This document shows positions 16,193 to 25,329 of a stretch of 64,000 nucleotides of DNA, one piece after another; positions within the stretch are counted from its first letter, which is position 1; every line of letters starts with the position of its first letter. The notes beneath the pieces were generated by a model. That model ran no database searches and was not told the origin of the DNA. It saw only the letters and a list, made by a program, of their open reading frames with translations. The translations under genes were made by a program, and so were the position numbers. Source of the stretch: Myxococcales bacterium (lineage in GTDB: Bacteria > Myxococcota_A > Polyangia > Palsa-1104 > JAEUJZ01); assembly GCA_016794505.1 (NCBI GenBank), contig JAEUJZ010000188.1, positions 1 to 64,000 of the forward strand, read 5' to 3'.

Positions 16193-19006
16193 ATGCGAAG
16201 CGCACTTCTGCAATGGACGCTTGGCTACCTGGCTGGAGTCCTCCTTGGCAACGCCCTCGGCTGCCGTTCTTCCGTCGGAAAATCTCTCGCCATCCTCAGC
16301 ATCGTCGGCTTACTTGTGGCTGTGCGTCGGCGCTGGATCTGGCCACTTGGCCTGCCGATCGTCGCTGGGGCACTTGGTCTTTGGGCACAGGCCCTGCCCT
16401 TCTATTCGCCGCTGCCTTCGAGCCAAGACAGCCCATCACAGCCGCTGATCGACGCGACCTCGTCAAGAGGACTTGACGATCGTTGGCTGCTCGAAGGCGT
16501 CGTTTGCGGTGATGTTCGCTCGACCGCCTCAGGGATTCAGCTATCGCTCGTGCCACAGGCGCTGCATCCGCTGGGCTGGCCCTCGCCAGCGACCGAGAGC
16601 ATGCCAGGGCAGTTGCTGCGACGGATGGGTCATGCACCGTGGCAGGTCCGCGTCCTGGGATCACCGCATGAATCCATCTGGCCTGGCGATCGGCTGCGCT
16701 TGGCGGTGCCGCTGCACGCGCTGCAGCAAGGCCTTGCGGATCAAGCGGCCACGCGACGAGCCGGCCCTGTGGAGCCGCATCTGCACACGATCCACCTCGT
16801 TCGCGACGCGGTCCTGCGCCTGGTGGATCAAGTGGATCAAGACGTTTCAGCGCTGGGCGGAGCGCTCGAATCCGTCCCGACGCGCACCGGCATGCACAGC
16901 GCCGCCCTGTGTCCGCAGCCGATCTGGCTGCTGCGACGGATGGCGCAAGCGCGGCAGGCCTTGCTCTTCTCGCAGGCTGTGGCGTGGGCCCAGCTGCCGC
17001 CGTGGCTGCGTGGCTTGGATGCTCCGGCCGAAGCCGCATTCGTGCAGGCCATCACCCTTGGAGAACGCAGCGCGCTGCGACGCGTGGACATCGAACGCAG
17101 CGCCCAAGGAAAGCCCGCCATCGAAGCGCAGATCAAGGAAGCGGGGGTCTATCACATCCTCTCGGTGAGCGGGCTGCACATGTCGTCGGTGGGTCTGGTG
17201 TTTTTTGGCCTGGCTAGCTGGTTTCTGCGCTGCCTGCAGGGGCTGCTGGCCCAGACCCGCTGGGCCGCGACCTGGATCGCACAGCGCTGGGCTGCACTTG
17301 CCACACTTCCGGTCTTGCTCGCCTATACGCTGATCAGCGGTTCCGAACCACCAACGGTGCGAGCCGCAATTGCTCTCGGACTGTACTTGCTGGGTCAGCT
17401 CTTCTCTCGGCGTGCCCGCTTGCGGGAAGGGCTGGCGCTGGCGGTCTTGTGGGCTGGCCTTCCCCTCGGACCTGAAGGCACGCCGCACAAGCTCTTTTCA
17501 CCGTCGCTGATCCTGTCATTCGCAGCGACCTTGGGTATTGCCTATCTTCGGCCACTTACCACCTGGCTTCGCCGAGAAAACGAGCCGCGATGCGTCCCAC
17601 GTGCGTTGCTCTGCTGCGACGCTCCCAGTCGAATTTCGCGGTTCCTCTTCACAATCGGACGGCTCGTGGCGCGGCTGCTGGATGCCTCGCTTGCTGCGCT
17701 TCTGACGACGCTGCCGCTGCTGGCCTACTACTTCGCTGAGATCCAAGGTGCTTCGTTGCTCGGCAACTTCACGCTCACTCCTGTTGCTGAGCTGGTGACG
17801 CTGCCCTGTGGCCTGCTCGCAGCGCTCTCGGCTGTAATCTGGCCACCGCTGTCCCTGCCCTTCGCTGCACTGGCCGCGATCTCGGCGCGTTTTTCGCTCT
17901 GGCTGGCGCACACCCTGGCTGGCTTGGGCCTATCGCTGCGAACCGCCGCGCCGTGCTTGCTCTTGGTGGCGCTGTGGTTCGTCGGGTTGATCTGCCTTCA
18001 TCGCCGGCCGGCCTGGGGACGCTTGCTCTTGGCTGCGTCGCTGCTCGCGCACCTGCTTGTCGCCTGGTGGGCCCCGCGCTCACTGCGCTTGACCTTTTTG
18101 GATGTCGGGCAGGGCGACGCTGCCGTCGCAGAGCTTCCTGGAGGCGCGGTCGTGGTGATCGATACAGGCCGCCCTGGCCTGCGCCACTCGGCAGCGCTCC
18201 TACCCACGGGTCACGAACCTCTCGTTCCATGGGGATCAGCCGACAGCGCGCAGGCGATCCTTGGTCCGTTTCTTCGTCGTCGCGGGCACCATCGCATCGA
18301 TCTTCTGATCATCTCGCACCGCCACCCCGATCACATGGGCGGCGCCCTTACGCTGCTGCAGCAGTTTGACGTCGACATCCTGTGGCTGCCCCAGCCCGCT
18401 CGCCTGCCGCGCCTCGACCGCGAGGCAGATTCGCTCGCCACCGCTGAGGAAGCCGTGAGACGCATCGCTCGTCAGCGTGGCACACTCGTCGCTGTACCTC
18501 ATCCGCAGACGCTGTCCGGGGTTCAGATCGACGTGCTAAGTCCATGTCCAAACCCAGCGCACTGCCGCGCCCAAGCCCGCAGCGACTGGCATGAAAATGA
18601 CAACTCGCTCGTCGTGGCGCTGCGTTATGCCGGGCGACGCGTGCTCATGACTGGCGATATCGAAGAAGCCGCGGAAGAGGCCCTGTGTCAGCTGCAGCCG
18701 ACTGCCGCGCTGCGGGCCGATGTCCTCAAGCTGCCACACCATGGCAGCCGGACTTCGTCCAGCGAAGCCCTGCTGCAGGCTGTGAGTCCCGCTTTGGCGA
18801 TCGCGTCTTTGGGGCGATTCAACCGCTTCGGTTTTCCGCATCCCGAGACGCTGCAGCGACTGAGCGCCCAGCGACTTCCGGTGCTGCGCACCGACTTCTC
18901 AGGCTCGATCCGCGTCGAAATTCAGCCCAGCGGCGACCTGCATGTGCAGAGCCAAGCCGATGCACCGCCGTGGTCGGCCTGGCTGCCCTGGCGCGCCGTG
19001 CATTAG
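16193..19006 (+). CDS. comEC: ComEC/Rec2 DNA uptake channel
   Basis: 937 residues, longer than the usual 700-800. The N-terminal half starts with membrane segments and includes the competence core (AGVYHILSVSGLHMSSVG, SGSEPPTVRAAI) with many transmembrane helices. From about residue 630 comes the metallo-beta-lactamase-like domain (TFLDVGQGDAAV, ISHRHPDHMGG, LKLPHHGS), thought to degrade the non-transported strand. The product takes up single-stranded DNA across the inner membrane in natural transformation. No other competence genes are nearby. The ATG at 16193 lacks a strong ribosome-binding site. Confidence 0.93.
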   Translation: MRSALLQWTLGYLAGVLLGNALGCRSSVGKSLAILSIVGLLVAVRRRWIWPLGLPIVAGALGLWAQALPFYSPLPSSQDSPSQPLIDATSSRGLDDRWLLEGVVCGDVRSTASGIQLSLVPQALHPLGWPSPATESMPGQLLRRMGHAPWQVRVLGSPHESIWPGDRLRLAVPLHALQQGLADQAATRRAGPVEPHLHTIHLVRDAVLRLVDQVDQDVSALGGALESVPTRTGMHSAALCPQPIWLLRRMAQARQALLFSQAVAWAQLPPWLRGLDAPAEAAFVQAITLGERSALRRVDIERSAQGKPAIEAQIKEAGVYHILSVSGLHMSSVGLVFFGLASWFLRCLQGLLAQTRWAATWIAQRWAALATLPVLLAYTLISGSEPPTVRAAIALGLYLLGQLFSRRARLREGLALAVLWAGLPLGPEGTPHKLFSPSLILSFAATLGIAYLRPLTTWLRRENEPRCVPRALLCCDAPSRISRFLFTIGRLVARLLDASLAALLTTLPLLAYYFAEIQGASLLGNFTLTPVAELVTLPCGLLAALSAVIWPPLSLPFAALAAISARFSLWLAHTLAGLGLSLRTAAPCLLLVALWFVGLICLHRRPAWGRLLLAASLLAHLLVAWWAPRSLRLTFLDVGQGDAAVAELPGGAVVVIDTGRPGLRHSAALLPTGHEPLVPWGSADSAQAILGPFLRRRGHHRIDLLIISHRHPDHMGGALTLLQQFDVDILWLPQPARLPRLDREADSLATAEEAVRRIARQRGTLVAVPHPQTLSGVQIDVLSPCPNPAHCRAQARSDWHENDNSLVVALRYAGRRVLMTGDIEEAAEEALCQLQPTAALRADVLKLPHHGSRTSSSEALLQAVSPALAIASLGRFNRFGFPHPETLQRLSAQRLPVLRTDFSGSIRVEIQPSGDLHVQSQADAPPWSAWLPWRAVH

Positions 19007-19100
19007 GTGGCGCATGCACCCGCAGACACCCGCGCAACACCTGTACTTTGTGCTTGCGTTCAACGCGGCAAGACGATAAAAGTGCGCTTCGCCTCCCATG

Positions 19101-19183
19101 GGAGGAGTGGCCGAGTGGACGAAGGCAGCGGTCTTGAAAACCGCAGCACGAAAGTGCCGGGGGTTCGAATCCCTCCTCCTCCG
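19101..19183 (+). tRNA. tRNA-Ser(TGA)
   Basis: Acceptor GGAGGAG pairs with CTCCTCC, discriminator G, TTCGAAT T-loop, a long variable arm, and anticodon loop CTTGAAA give serine TGA. CCA is not encoded. First of four serine tRNAs of different anticodon in 1.4 kb. Confidence 0.95.
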
Positions 19184-19321
19184 CTGGCATCACAATCCCG
19201 GCAAAACCGGCCCAGGCGCCGGCCTCTCACACCAGACAGAACCGGGCTGATAACTGAAGAGCAGACGCAAGGCAGCCTCAAATTGGCCTGAGCCTCTTTC
19301 ATCAGACGCTCCAGGCCCGAA

Positions 19322-19411
19322 GGAGAGATGACCGAGAGGCCGAAGGTGCTCGCTTGCTAAGCGAGTGTACTGTCAAAAACGGTACCGCGGGTTCGAATCC
19401 CGCTCTCTCCG
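19322..19411 (+). tRNA. tRNA-Ser(GCT)
   Basis: Acceptor GGAGAGA pairs with TCTCTCC; discriminator G; anticodon loop TTGCTAA reads GCT; a long variable arm follows. It reads AGC/AGU serine codons. CCA is not encoded. Confidence 0.95.
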
Positions 19412-19544
19412 CACCGCTTCGAGATGTGTGAAGGGAAGCTCCCAAATTTTTCGTTGCAATGCTTGTGAGAGCTTCTGTATAAAGCCGGCGGTTTCGATAT
19501 CGAACCCCGGAAAAGACGGCCACGTCTCGACGGAATGCAAGACT

Positions 19545-19618
19545 GCGACAATAGCTCAGCTGGATAGAGCATCGGCCTACGAAGCCGAGGGTCGGAGGTT
19601 CGAATCCTTCTTGTCGCG
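19545..19618 (+). tRNA. tRNA-Arg(ACG)
   Basis: Acceptor GCGACAA pairs with TTGTCGC; anticodon loop CTACGAA reads ACG, the arginine tRNA whose A34 must be converted to inosine to decode CGC and CGA. The modifying enzyme gene tadA follows within about 20 nt. Confidence 0.95.
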
Positions 19619-19639
19619 CAGGTGGGGAATGGCTGGCAG

Positions 19640-20236
19640 ATGAACAGACTCGGCAGCCAACCAGCGAGCACAGCACCGCAGAGCGTGTGCCAGCTTCCTG
19701 TTCCAGAGACTGGGGCGGCTATCGCAAGCGCTGATCCCGCCGATGTGTGGGCGATGCGCCTCGCGCTCGGCGAAGCGGCACAAGCCGCCATGCTGGGTGA
19801 AGTCCCCGTCGGAGCCGTCGTTGTCCTGGACGGTGTGGTGTTGGGTACAGGGGGCAATCGACGCGAGAGCGCAAACGATCCCACGGCCCATGCTGAGATC
19901 CTCGCGCTGCGACAGGCCGCGAAGTCGCAGGCAAGCTGGCGCTTGTGCGATGCGACGCTAGTCGTCACGCAAGAGCCGTGTCCCATGTGTGCAGGTGCTC
20001 TAGTTAATGCCCGCATCCGCCGCCTGGTCTATGGCTGTCCCAACCCGAAGGCGGGGGCCGTCCGTACGCTGTATCGAATGCTCGAAGACACGCGACTCAA
20101 CCATCGCGTGTTCGTGACCGCAGGCGTCTTGAGCGACGATTGTGCTGCTCTGCTGCGACGTTTCTTCGCAGCCCTTCGCAGCCCCACCGAATCGCAAGCA
20201 ACGCGTGACGCTTCCCTCGGAGAAGCCGCGCGATAA
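19640..20236 (+). CDS. tadA: tRNA-specific adenosine deaminase TadA
   Basis: 198 residues from the ATG at 19640; a GTG at 19622 is also open. The zinc deaminase motif is complete: TAHAEIL (His84, catalytic Glu86) and EPCPMCAGA (Cys114, Cys117). TadA deaminates A34 to inosine in tRNA-Arg(ACG), whose gene lies directly upstream. There is room for the first helix pattern DVWAMRLALGEA, matching E. coli TadA, so the further ATG at 19754 would be too short. About 40 extra N-terminal residues appear unstructured. The tadA-ffs-dnaX-ybaB-recR order matches that in Bacillus. Confidence 0.93.
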   Translation: MNRLGSQPASTAPQSVCQLPVPETGAAIASADPADVWAMRLALGEAAQAAMLGEVPVGAVVVLDGVVLGTGGNRRESANDPTAHAEILALRQAAKSQASWRLCDATLVVTQEPCPMCAGALVNARIRRLVYGCPNPKAGAVRTLYRMLEDTRLNHRVFVTAGVLSDDCAALLRRFFAALRSPTESQATRDASLGEAAR

Positions 20237-20254
20237 TATGCCGCAGTTTTTCTT

Positions 20255-20342
20255 GGAGAGATGGCAGAGCTGGTCGAATGCGCCTGATTCGAAATCAGGT
20301 GTACCCGCAAGGGTACCGGGGGTTCGAATCCCTCTCTCTCCG
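20255..20342 (+). tRNA. tRNA-Ser(CGA)
   Basis: Acceptor GGAGAGA pairs with TCTCTCC; discriminator G; anticodon loop TTCGAAA reads CGA; long variable arm with GTACCCGCAAGGGTAC stem-loop. Starts 18 nt after the tadA stop. Confidence 0.95.
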
Positions 20343-20371
20343 CTTCTGATCGAACCGGGTGTGCAACACCG

Positions 20372-20456
20372 GGAGAGATGACCGAGTGGTCGAAGGTGCA
20401 CGATTGGAAATCGTGTGTGTCGAAAGGCACCGCGGGTTCGAATCCCGCTCTCTCCG
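20372..20456 (+). tRNA. tRNA-Ser(GGA)
   Basis: Acceptor GGAGAGA pairs with TCTCTCC; discriminator G; anticodon loop TTGGAAA reads GGA; long variable arm. The next bases are CCA, possibly an encoded 3' end. With the other three it completes the set of serine isoacceptors. Confidence 0.95.
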
Positions 20457-20503
20457 CCAACGCTGCATCCTGCCGGATGCGCACTTGAGATCGTGACCGC
20501 TTA

Positions 20504-20587
20504 TGGCTGCGGGCGACGGAACGTTGATGAACCCCGCCAGGCCGGGAACGGAGCAACGGTAGTCGACCGACCGGGTGTCCGCAGCCA
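20504..20587 (+). ncRNA. ffs: Signal recognition particle RNA, small bacterial type
   Basis: The ends TGGCTGCGG (20504-20512) and CCGCAGCCA (20579-20587) pair perfectly. The middle holds the domain IV signature: CAGG, a CCG-GGAA-CGG tetraloop hairpin, then AGCA, matching the conserved CAGG-UCCGGAAGGA-AGCA of 4.5S RNA. It sits between tRNA-Ser and dnaX, where ffs/scr is found in Bacillus. The exact ends may extend a few bases. Confidence 0.85.
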
Positions 20588-20680
20588 CCTCTTCGCCAAC
20601 TGATCTGCCCCTGCTCACGGTGGATCAGAGTGCCTTGTTTGTGCTTGCTTTGCGTCGGCTCTCCGTTGTTGGATGCCGGC

Positions 20681-22774
20681 ATGTCTTATCTGGTCCTGGC
20701 TCGGAAATACCGGCCGCAGACGTTTGAGCAGGTCATCGGCCAGGAACACGTCACGCGCACGCTGCAGAACGCGATTCGCCGTGGACGCATTCACCATGCG
20801 TACCTGTTCTGCGGCGGTCGCGGCACCGGCAAGACGACGACGGCGCGCATCTTGGCCAAGGCCTTGTCTTGCGATCAGGCTCCGACGCCCGAGCCGTGCA
20901 ATCAGTGCCCCGCCTGCATCGAGATCACGCAGGGCACCTCGGTCGATGTGCAAGAGATCGACGCAGCCTCGCAGAACCGCGTCGAGGACATCCGCGAGCT
21001 ACGCGAGTCCATTCGCTATGCTCCGGTGCGCGGCAAGAAAAAACTCTACATCCTCGACGAAGTTCACATGTTGTCGACGAGCGCGTTCAATGCGCTGCTC
21101 AAGACACTGGAAGAGCCGCCACCGCATGCCCTGTTCGTCTTTGCCACGACCGATCCGCACAAGCTGCCGCAGACCATCTTGTCGCGTGTGCAGCGCTACG
21201 ACTTCAAGCTGGTGCCGACGGCGCGCTTGGTTGAACACCTCGCCGATGTGCTAACGCGCGAGAGCATCGAGTTCGATCCCGCAGCGCTTTACATCATCGC
21301 CCGCGAAGGGGCCGGCTCGGTGCGCGACTCGCTATCGCTGCTCGATCAGGTCCTGGCATCGACCGAAGGCAAGCTGACCGAGGCACAAGCGGCTGCGGTC
21401 CTGGGCGTGGCGGATCGTCGCTTGATCATGGCGCTGGGTCAGGCTGTGGCCGGGCGCGCTCCAGAAACGGCGCTGTCTCTGCTCGATGACGCCTTCCGTC
21501 GCGGCTTTGATCTGCCTCAGCTTGCTCGCACCCTGCTTTCACATCTGCGCGATCTGGTGGTGGTCAGCGTCGTCAAAGAACCGCTGCCGCTCCTCGAAGT
21601 GCCCGCCTCTGAGCTGCCTGAGCTTGAGCAACAAGCCAAGCAGGTGGCTGGCCGCAGTGAGCTCTTGTTCGACCGCATGATGCGCATCGCAGAAGACACG
21701 GCGCGAGCGACGCAGGCTCGCTATGCCCTGGAAGTCGGCTTGGTTGAGCTCTGTACCCTCGAACCTCTGCAGCCGATCGCAGAGCTGGTTGATCGCTTGG
21801 AACAGATCGAGGATCGCCTGACCGCGCGCCCGCTTGGACGGAGTGTACCGCCCGGTTCGTCGGGTCCCGTGGGCCCCCCTTCAGGACCGCCACCGTCGAG
21901 CGGAGGTCCGCGTGGGCCAGTTCCTCAGCGCGGCATGACGGCAGCGCCGCCCGGTGAGGCGACGTACCCGATGCCCACCACACCACGCGGCGCATCCATG
22001 GAACGGCCGATTGCGGTGGCACCTCCTGCCCGAACGGTCGCTGCGCTGGCACCGGTCGCCGCGTCAGTCTCTGGGTCGCCTCCGGCGATTGCAGAACACC
22101 TGCGCGAGCCACAGGCTGCCGCTATGCCAAGTGTACCGCCCGCCGCGCTGCCCCCGCCGCAGTCCACGCAGCCACAGCCTGTTGCCCAGCCTCCGCCCCC
22201 GGTCGAAGAAAAGACCGCGCCGCCGCTTCCATCCAGCGCGGTATCCATGCCCGTCGATTCCAGCGCGGCGTCGGGTCCACGGACGGCCGCTGCACTTCCT
22301 GCGCCCGCAGCCCCGATTGCTGACGACCCAGCGGAGCCGATCCCGACCGCGAGCAGCGCACCGACCCGTGACTTTGCCAGCTTGGTTCGCAAGGTCACCG
22401 AGCAAGCTCCCGTCTTGGCGTACCTGCGCGAAGCCCGCGTCCTGCAGTGGGATGGCACGCGCCTCACAATTGGCCTGGCCAGTCCGTTTGACGTGCTGCG
22501 CAGCAAGGACGAGCGACCGCGACTGCAAGAACTGTTCAACAAAGCTGCAGGCGAGGCCTTGGTACTCGACTTTGTCCTCGACGCGCAGGCCACCAAGGAC
22601 GCGGCAGAGCGCGAGACGCTGGCCGCAACCGAGGAGCGAGCGCGCCAAGCCGAGCTTGCTCGTCGCCGCCGCGAGGCGAGCGAGCACCCCGCGCTGAAGT
22701 TGATTCGCGAGGTGTTCGGCGAGGTATCTTTGTTGGAACCCGAGCTTGATTCAGAGGTACCTGTGCATGGCTAA
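20681..22774 (+). CDS. dnaX: DNA polymerase III subunit gamma/tau
   Basis: 697 residues from the ATG at 20681, giving the classical beginning MSYLVLARKYRPQTF; the open frame upstream is not conserved. Walker A GGRGTGKT is at 45-52, the zinc-binding cysteines at 64, 73, 76 and 79, and the DEVHML box near 126. The product loads the sliding clamp. Residues about 390-570 are a Pro/Ala/Ser-rich linker before a tau-like C-terminal domain (LREARVLQWDGTRLTIGL). It overlaps ybaB by 8 nt and heads the recombination-repair operon. Confidence 0.95.
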   Translation: MSYLVLARKYRPQTFEQVIGQEHVTRTLQNAIRRGRIHHAYLFCGGRGTGKTTTARILAKALSCDQAPTPEPCNQCPACIEITQGTSVDVQEIDAASQNRVEDIRELRESIRYAPVRGKKKLYILDEVHMLSTSAFNALLKTLEEPPPHALFVFATTDPHKLPQTILSRVQRYDFKLVPTARLVEHLADVLTRESIEFDPAALYIIAREGAGSVRDSLSLLDQVLASTEGKLTEAQAAAVLGVADRRLIMALGQAVAGRAPETALSLLDDAFRRGFDLPQLARTLLSHLRDLVVVSVVKEPLPLLEVPASELPELEQQAKQVAGRSELLFDRMMRIAEDTARATQARYALEVGLVELCTLEPLQPIAELVDRLEQIEDRLTARPLGRSVPPGSSGPVGPPSGPPPSSGGPRGPVPQRGMTAAPPGEATYPMPTTPRGASMERPIAVAPPARTVAALAPVAASVSGSPPAIAEHLREPQAAAMPSVPPAALPPPQSTQPQPVAQPPPPVEEKTAPPLPSSAVSMPVDSSAASGPRTAAALPAPAAPIADDPAEPIPTASSAPTRDFASLVRKVTEQAPVLAYLREARVLQWDGTRLTIGLASPFDVLRSKDERPRLQELFNKAAGEALVLDFVLDAQATKDAAERETLAATEERARQAELARRRREASEHPALKLIREVFGEVSLLEPELDSEVPVHG

Positions 22775-23123
22775 CGATCCCAACAATCCATTCGGCGCGA
22801 TTCCCGGCCTCCCCGACCTAAATGGCCTGATGCAGCAGGCCCAGCGCATGCGCGAAGAGCTGCTGCGCTCACACGCCGATCTAACGCGAAAGACGGTCGA
22901 GGCAAGCTCTGGCGGAGGCATGGTCACCGCCGTTGTGTCAGGAGCCCGCGAGCTCGTCAGCTTGCGCATCGATCCGCAAGTCATCGATCCCAAAGATCCG
23001 CAGATGCTTCAGGATCTCGTCGTCGCTGCTGTCAACCAGGGCCTGCAGAAGGCGCGCGGTTTGGAAGAGGACGAGATGCGACGCAAGGCGATGGACATGG
23101 GCATCCCACCGGGCATGCTCTAG
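22767..23123 (+). CDS. ybaB: YbaB/EbfC nucleoid-associated protein
   Basis: 118 residues from the ATG at 22767, overlapping the dnaX stop by 8 nt, with GAGG upstream inside dnaX. The helix MQQAQRMREELLR, the GGGMVTAVVSG sheet and the ID-P-x-x-ID-P-K-D segment are typical. YbaB dimers bind DNA as small nucleoid proteins. Its position between dnaX and recR is conserved across bacteria. Confidence 0.93.
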   Translation: MANDPNNPFGAIPGLPDLNGLMQQAQRMREELLRSHADLTRKTVEASSGGGMVTAVVSGARELVSLRIDPQVIDPKDPQMLQDLVVAAVNQGLQKARGLEEDEMRRKAMDMGIPPGML

Positions 23124-23213
23124 CCGCCTGCACCGCGACGCAACGATCCTAGGCCACCCCGCCGTCCACGTCGGACCGCGTCGTGGCACGAAGCGATCTT
23201 CCAAGCGCCTGCC

Positions 23214-23864
23214 ATGGACCCCATTTCTCGACTGATTCGCGAGCTTGCCCGCCTGCCGGGCATCGGCCAAAAGACGGCGACCCGTCTCGCATTTCATGTG
23301 CTGCGTGCGCCGGCACCACAGGTCCGCGACTTGGCGCAAGCGCTGCATGAAGTGAAAGAGAAGATTCGCCTCTGCTCGCACTGCATGAACCTGACTGAGC
23401 ACGATCCGTGTGCGCTGTGCGCCGATGCCAGCCGCGACGGCCGCGTGATCTGCGTGGTGGCCCACCCGCCGGATCTGCTGGCGATCGAGCGCACAAGCAG
23501 CTTTCGCGGCCGCTATCACGTGCTGCATGGCGTGCTCTCGCCTCTCGATGGGGTGGGTCCAGACGATCTGAAGCTGCGCGAGCTTTTGCTGCGTGTGCAG
23601 GGCAAGCCGCAGCATATCAGCGACGAAGAGGACGAGGCAGCGCTGTCCAGCCAACCAGCCAACCAGCCGGCCATCACCGAGATCATCGTCGCCACCAGTC
23701 CGAACGTGGAAGGCGAGGCGACGGCGATGTACATCGCGCGCATGCTCAAGCCTCTCGGCCTCCGGGTCACCCGCATCGCCTCGGGCCTGCCTATCGGCGG
23801 CGAGCTTGAATACGCAGATGGCATCACCATTGCTCGGGCCTTGGAGGTCCGTCGAGAAATCTGA
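23214..23864 (+). CDS. recR: Recombination protein RecR
   Basis: 216 residues, slightly longer than the usual ~200. In order: helix-hairpin-helix (LARLPGIGQKTATRLAFHVL), zinc finger with Cys54, 57, 66, 69, Toprim domain (VICVVAHPPDLLAIER, YHVLHGVLSPLDGVGPDDL) and a C-terminal Walker-like segment (GLPIGGELEYAD). An acidic, Gln/Asn-rich insert of about 25 residues near 140-160 interrupts the Toprim region. RecR acts with RecO/RecF in loading RecA at gaps. Third protein gene of dnaX-ybaB-recR, 90 nt after ybaB. Confidence 0.95.
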   Translation: MDPISRLIRELARLPGIGQKTATRLAFHVLRAPAPQVRDLAQALHEVKEKIRLCSHCMNLTEHDPCALCADASRDGRVICVVAHPPDLLAIERTSSFRGRYHVLHGVLSPLDGVGPDDLKLRELLLRVQGKPQHISDEEDEAALSSQPANQPAITEIIVATSPNVEGEATAMYIARMLKPLGLRVTRIASGLPIGGELEYADGITIARALEVRREI

Positions 23865-24119
23865 GGGCATCGCACCGCACCGACCTGCGCCGCTGCGTAG
23901 CGCGCTCAGGCTCTGATCTTTCTGTGCCCGGCGCCACCGACCGGGCACCTGCTTTGGCGACCGCGCTCGTAAGGCTTGCAACCAACCGAGCTTCCTGATA
24001 AAAGAATCCTATTACTCTCTCGGGTCCCCCTGCCTATGCTGGCGAATGCCCGCCTAGCACACCGGATAGCAGCGGTCAGGAGCCCCGGAGACAGAGCCCA
24101 GGTAGGAGAAGCGGTCCCC

Positions 24120-24608
24120 ATGGAAATGTTGTTCGAGGAGGAGCAGCAGCAGATCCAAGCCATCTCAGACCGCTTGCAGAAGGACTCGAACGCAATAGCG
24201 GTTCTTGTCATCAACAAAGATGGCCAAGAGATTGCGCGCTCCGGTCAGACGAGTGACCTCGATATTACCTCACTGTCATCGCTGTTCGCTGGCAATGTGG
24301 CAGCGACTGGCGAAATCGCAAAGTTTCTAAGAGAGGAAGAGTTTGGCGGCCAGTTTCATGAAGGCACCAAACAAAATGTCCATATCTCGGTTGTGGCACG
24401 AAGAGCCATTCTTGTGGTTATCTTTGATGGCCGTTCATCACTCGGTCTGGTGCGATTGCGCGTTCGCAAAGCCACCGAAGAGATGACCAAGATCTTCGAT
24501 GCACTGGTAAAGAAGATTGCTGCTCAGCAAGCGGCCGGCATCGGCGGCGGCTCACAGCTGCCCGGCGAAATCACCGATGAAGATATCGACAAGCTCTTCG
24601 GGGAATAG
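24120..24608 (+). CDS. mglB: MglB-like Roadblock/LC7 GTPase-activating protein
   Basis: 162 residues from the ATG at 24120 with AGGAGA upstream; the longer open frame is rejected because its extra 48 residues are not MglB-like. A single Roadblock/LC7 domain is visible (IAVLVINKDGQEIARSG, SLFAGNVAATGEIAKF, VVIFDGRSSLGLVRLRV), and the C-terminus ends EITDEDIDKLFGE as in Myxococcus MglB. MglB dimers stimulate GTP hydrolysis by MglA and fix cell polarity. mglA follows after 118 nt. Confidence 0.93.
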   Translation: MEMLFEEEQQQIQAISDRLQKDSNAIAVLVINKDGQEIARSGQTSDLDITSLSSLFAGNVAATGEIAKFLREEEFGGQFHEGTKQNVHISVVARRAILVVIFDGRSSLGLVRLRVRKATEEMTKIFDALVKKIAAQQAAGIGGGSQLPGEITDEDIDKLFGE

Positions 24609-24726
24609 GGCGCGTATACGCTGTGCAAATCAATCCTCTTCCAGCGGATCGCGTATCGCTGATGCCCCCTTCGGCATCGACGCAGTCTAAGCCCACAACC
24701 CAGCAAGCAGGGACTCAGGTTGTCCG

Positions 24727-25320
24727 ATGAGCTTCATCAACTACAGCGCTCGTGAGATCAACTGCAAGATCGTCTATTATGGACCGGGTCTGTGCGGAAA
24801 GACCACGAACCTTAAATATATCTACGAAAAAACGAACCCAGATGCCAAAGGCAAGATGATTACGCTTGCCACAGAAACTGAACGCACCCTATTTTTTGAT
24901 TTCCTCCCTCTGTCGCTGGGCGAAATTCGTGGATTTAAGACCCGTTTTCACTTGTACACGGTACCGGGTCAGGTTTTTTACGACGCCAGCCGTAAGCTGA
25001 TTCTTAAAGGCGTTGATGGCGTTGTGTTTGTTGCCGATTCGCAGGTCGCGCGTTTTGAGGCCAATATCGAGTCCTTGGAAAACCTACGTTCCAACCTACA
25101 GGAACAAGGGTACAACCTCGACAAGTTGCCTTACGTTGTTCAATACAATAAGCGCGATATGGCTGAAGTTTCATCGGTGGAAGAGCTAAGGCGGGAGCTC
25201 AACCCCAACAACGTACCGGACTTCGAGGCGGTGGCATCGACTGGCGTCGGGGTATTTGAGACGCTGAAAGCCGTCGCCAAGCAGGTCTTGACCGAGCTCA
25301 AGCGCGGCACCGGCGGCTAG
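24727..25320 (+). CDS. mglA: MglA small Ras-like GTPase for cell polarity
   Basis: 197 residues, almost the canonical MglA sequence. P-loop GPGLCGKTT at 19-27, switch II TVPGQVFYD in place of DTAGQ (an MglA hallmark), and NKRD as the base-specificity motif. It marks the leading pole and drives gliding and type IV pilus motility, with MglB as GAP. This gene and mglB are lower in G+C than their neighbours. The membrane protein at 25330 starts 9 nt after its stop, so they are probably co-transcribed. Confidence 0.96.
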   Translation: MSFINYSAREINCKIVYYGPGLCGKTTNLKYIYEKTNPDAKGKMITLATETERTLFFDFLPLSLGEIRGFKTRFHLYTVPGQVFYDASRKLILKGVDGVVFVADSQVARFEANIESLENLRSNLQEQGYNLDKLPYVVQYNKRDMAEVSSVEELRRELNPNNVPDFEAVASTGVGVFETLKAVAKQVLTELKRGTGG

Positions 25321-25329
25321 AGTGAAACC

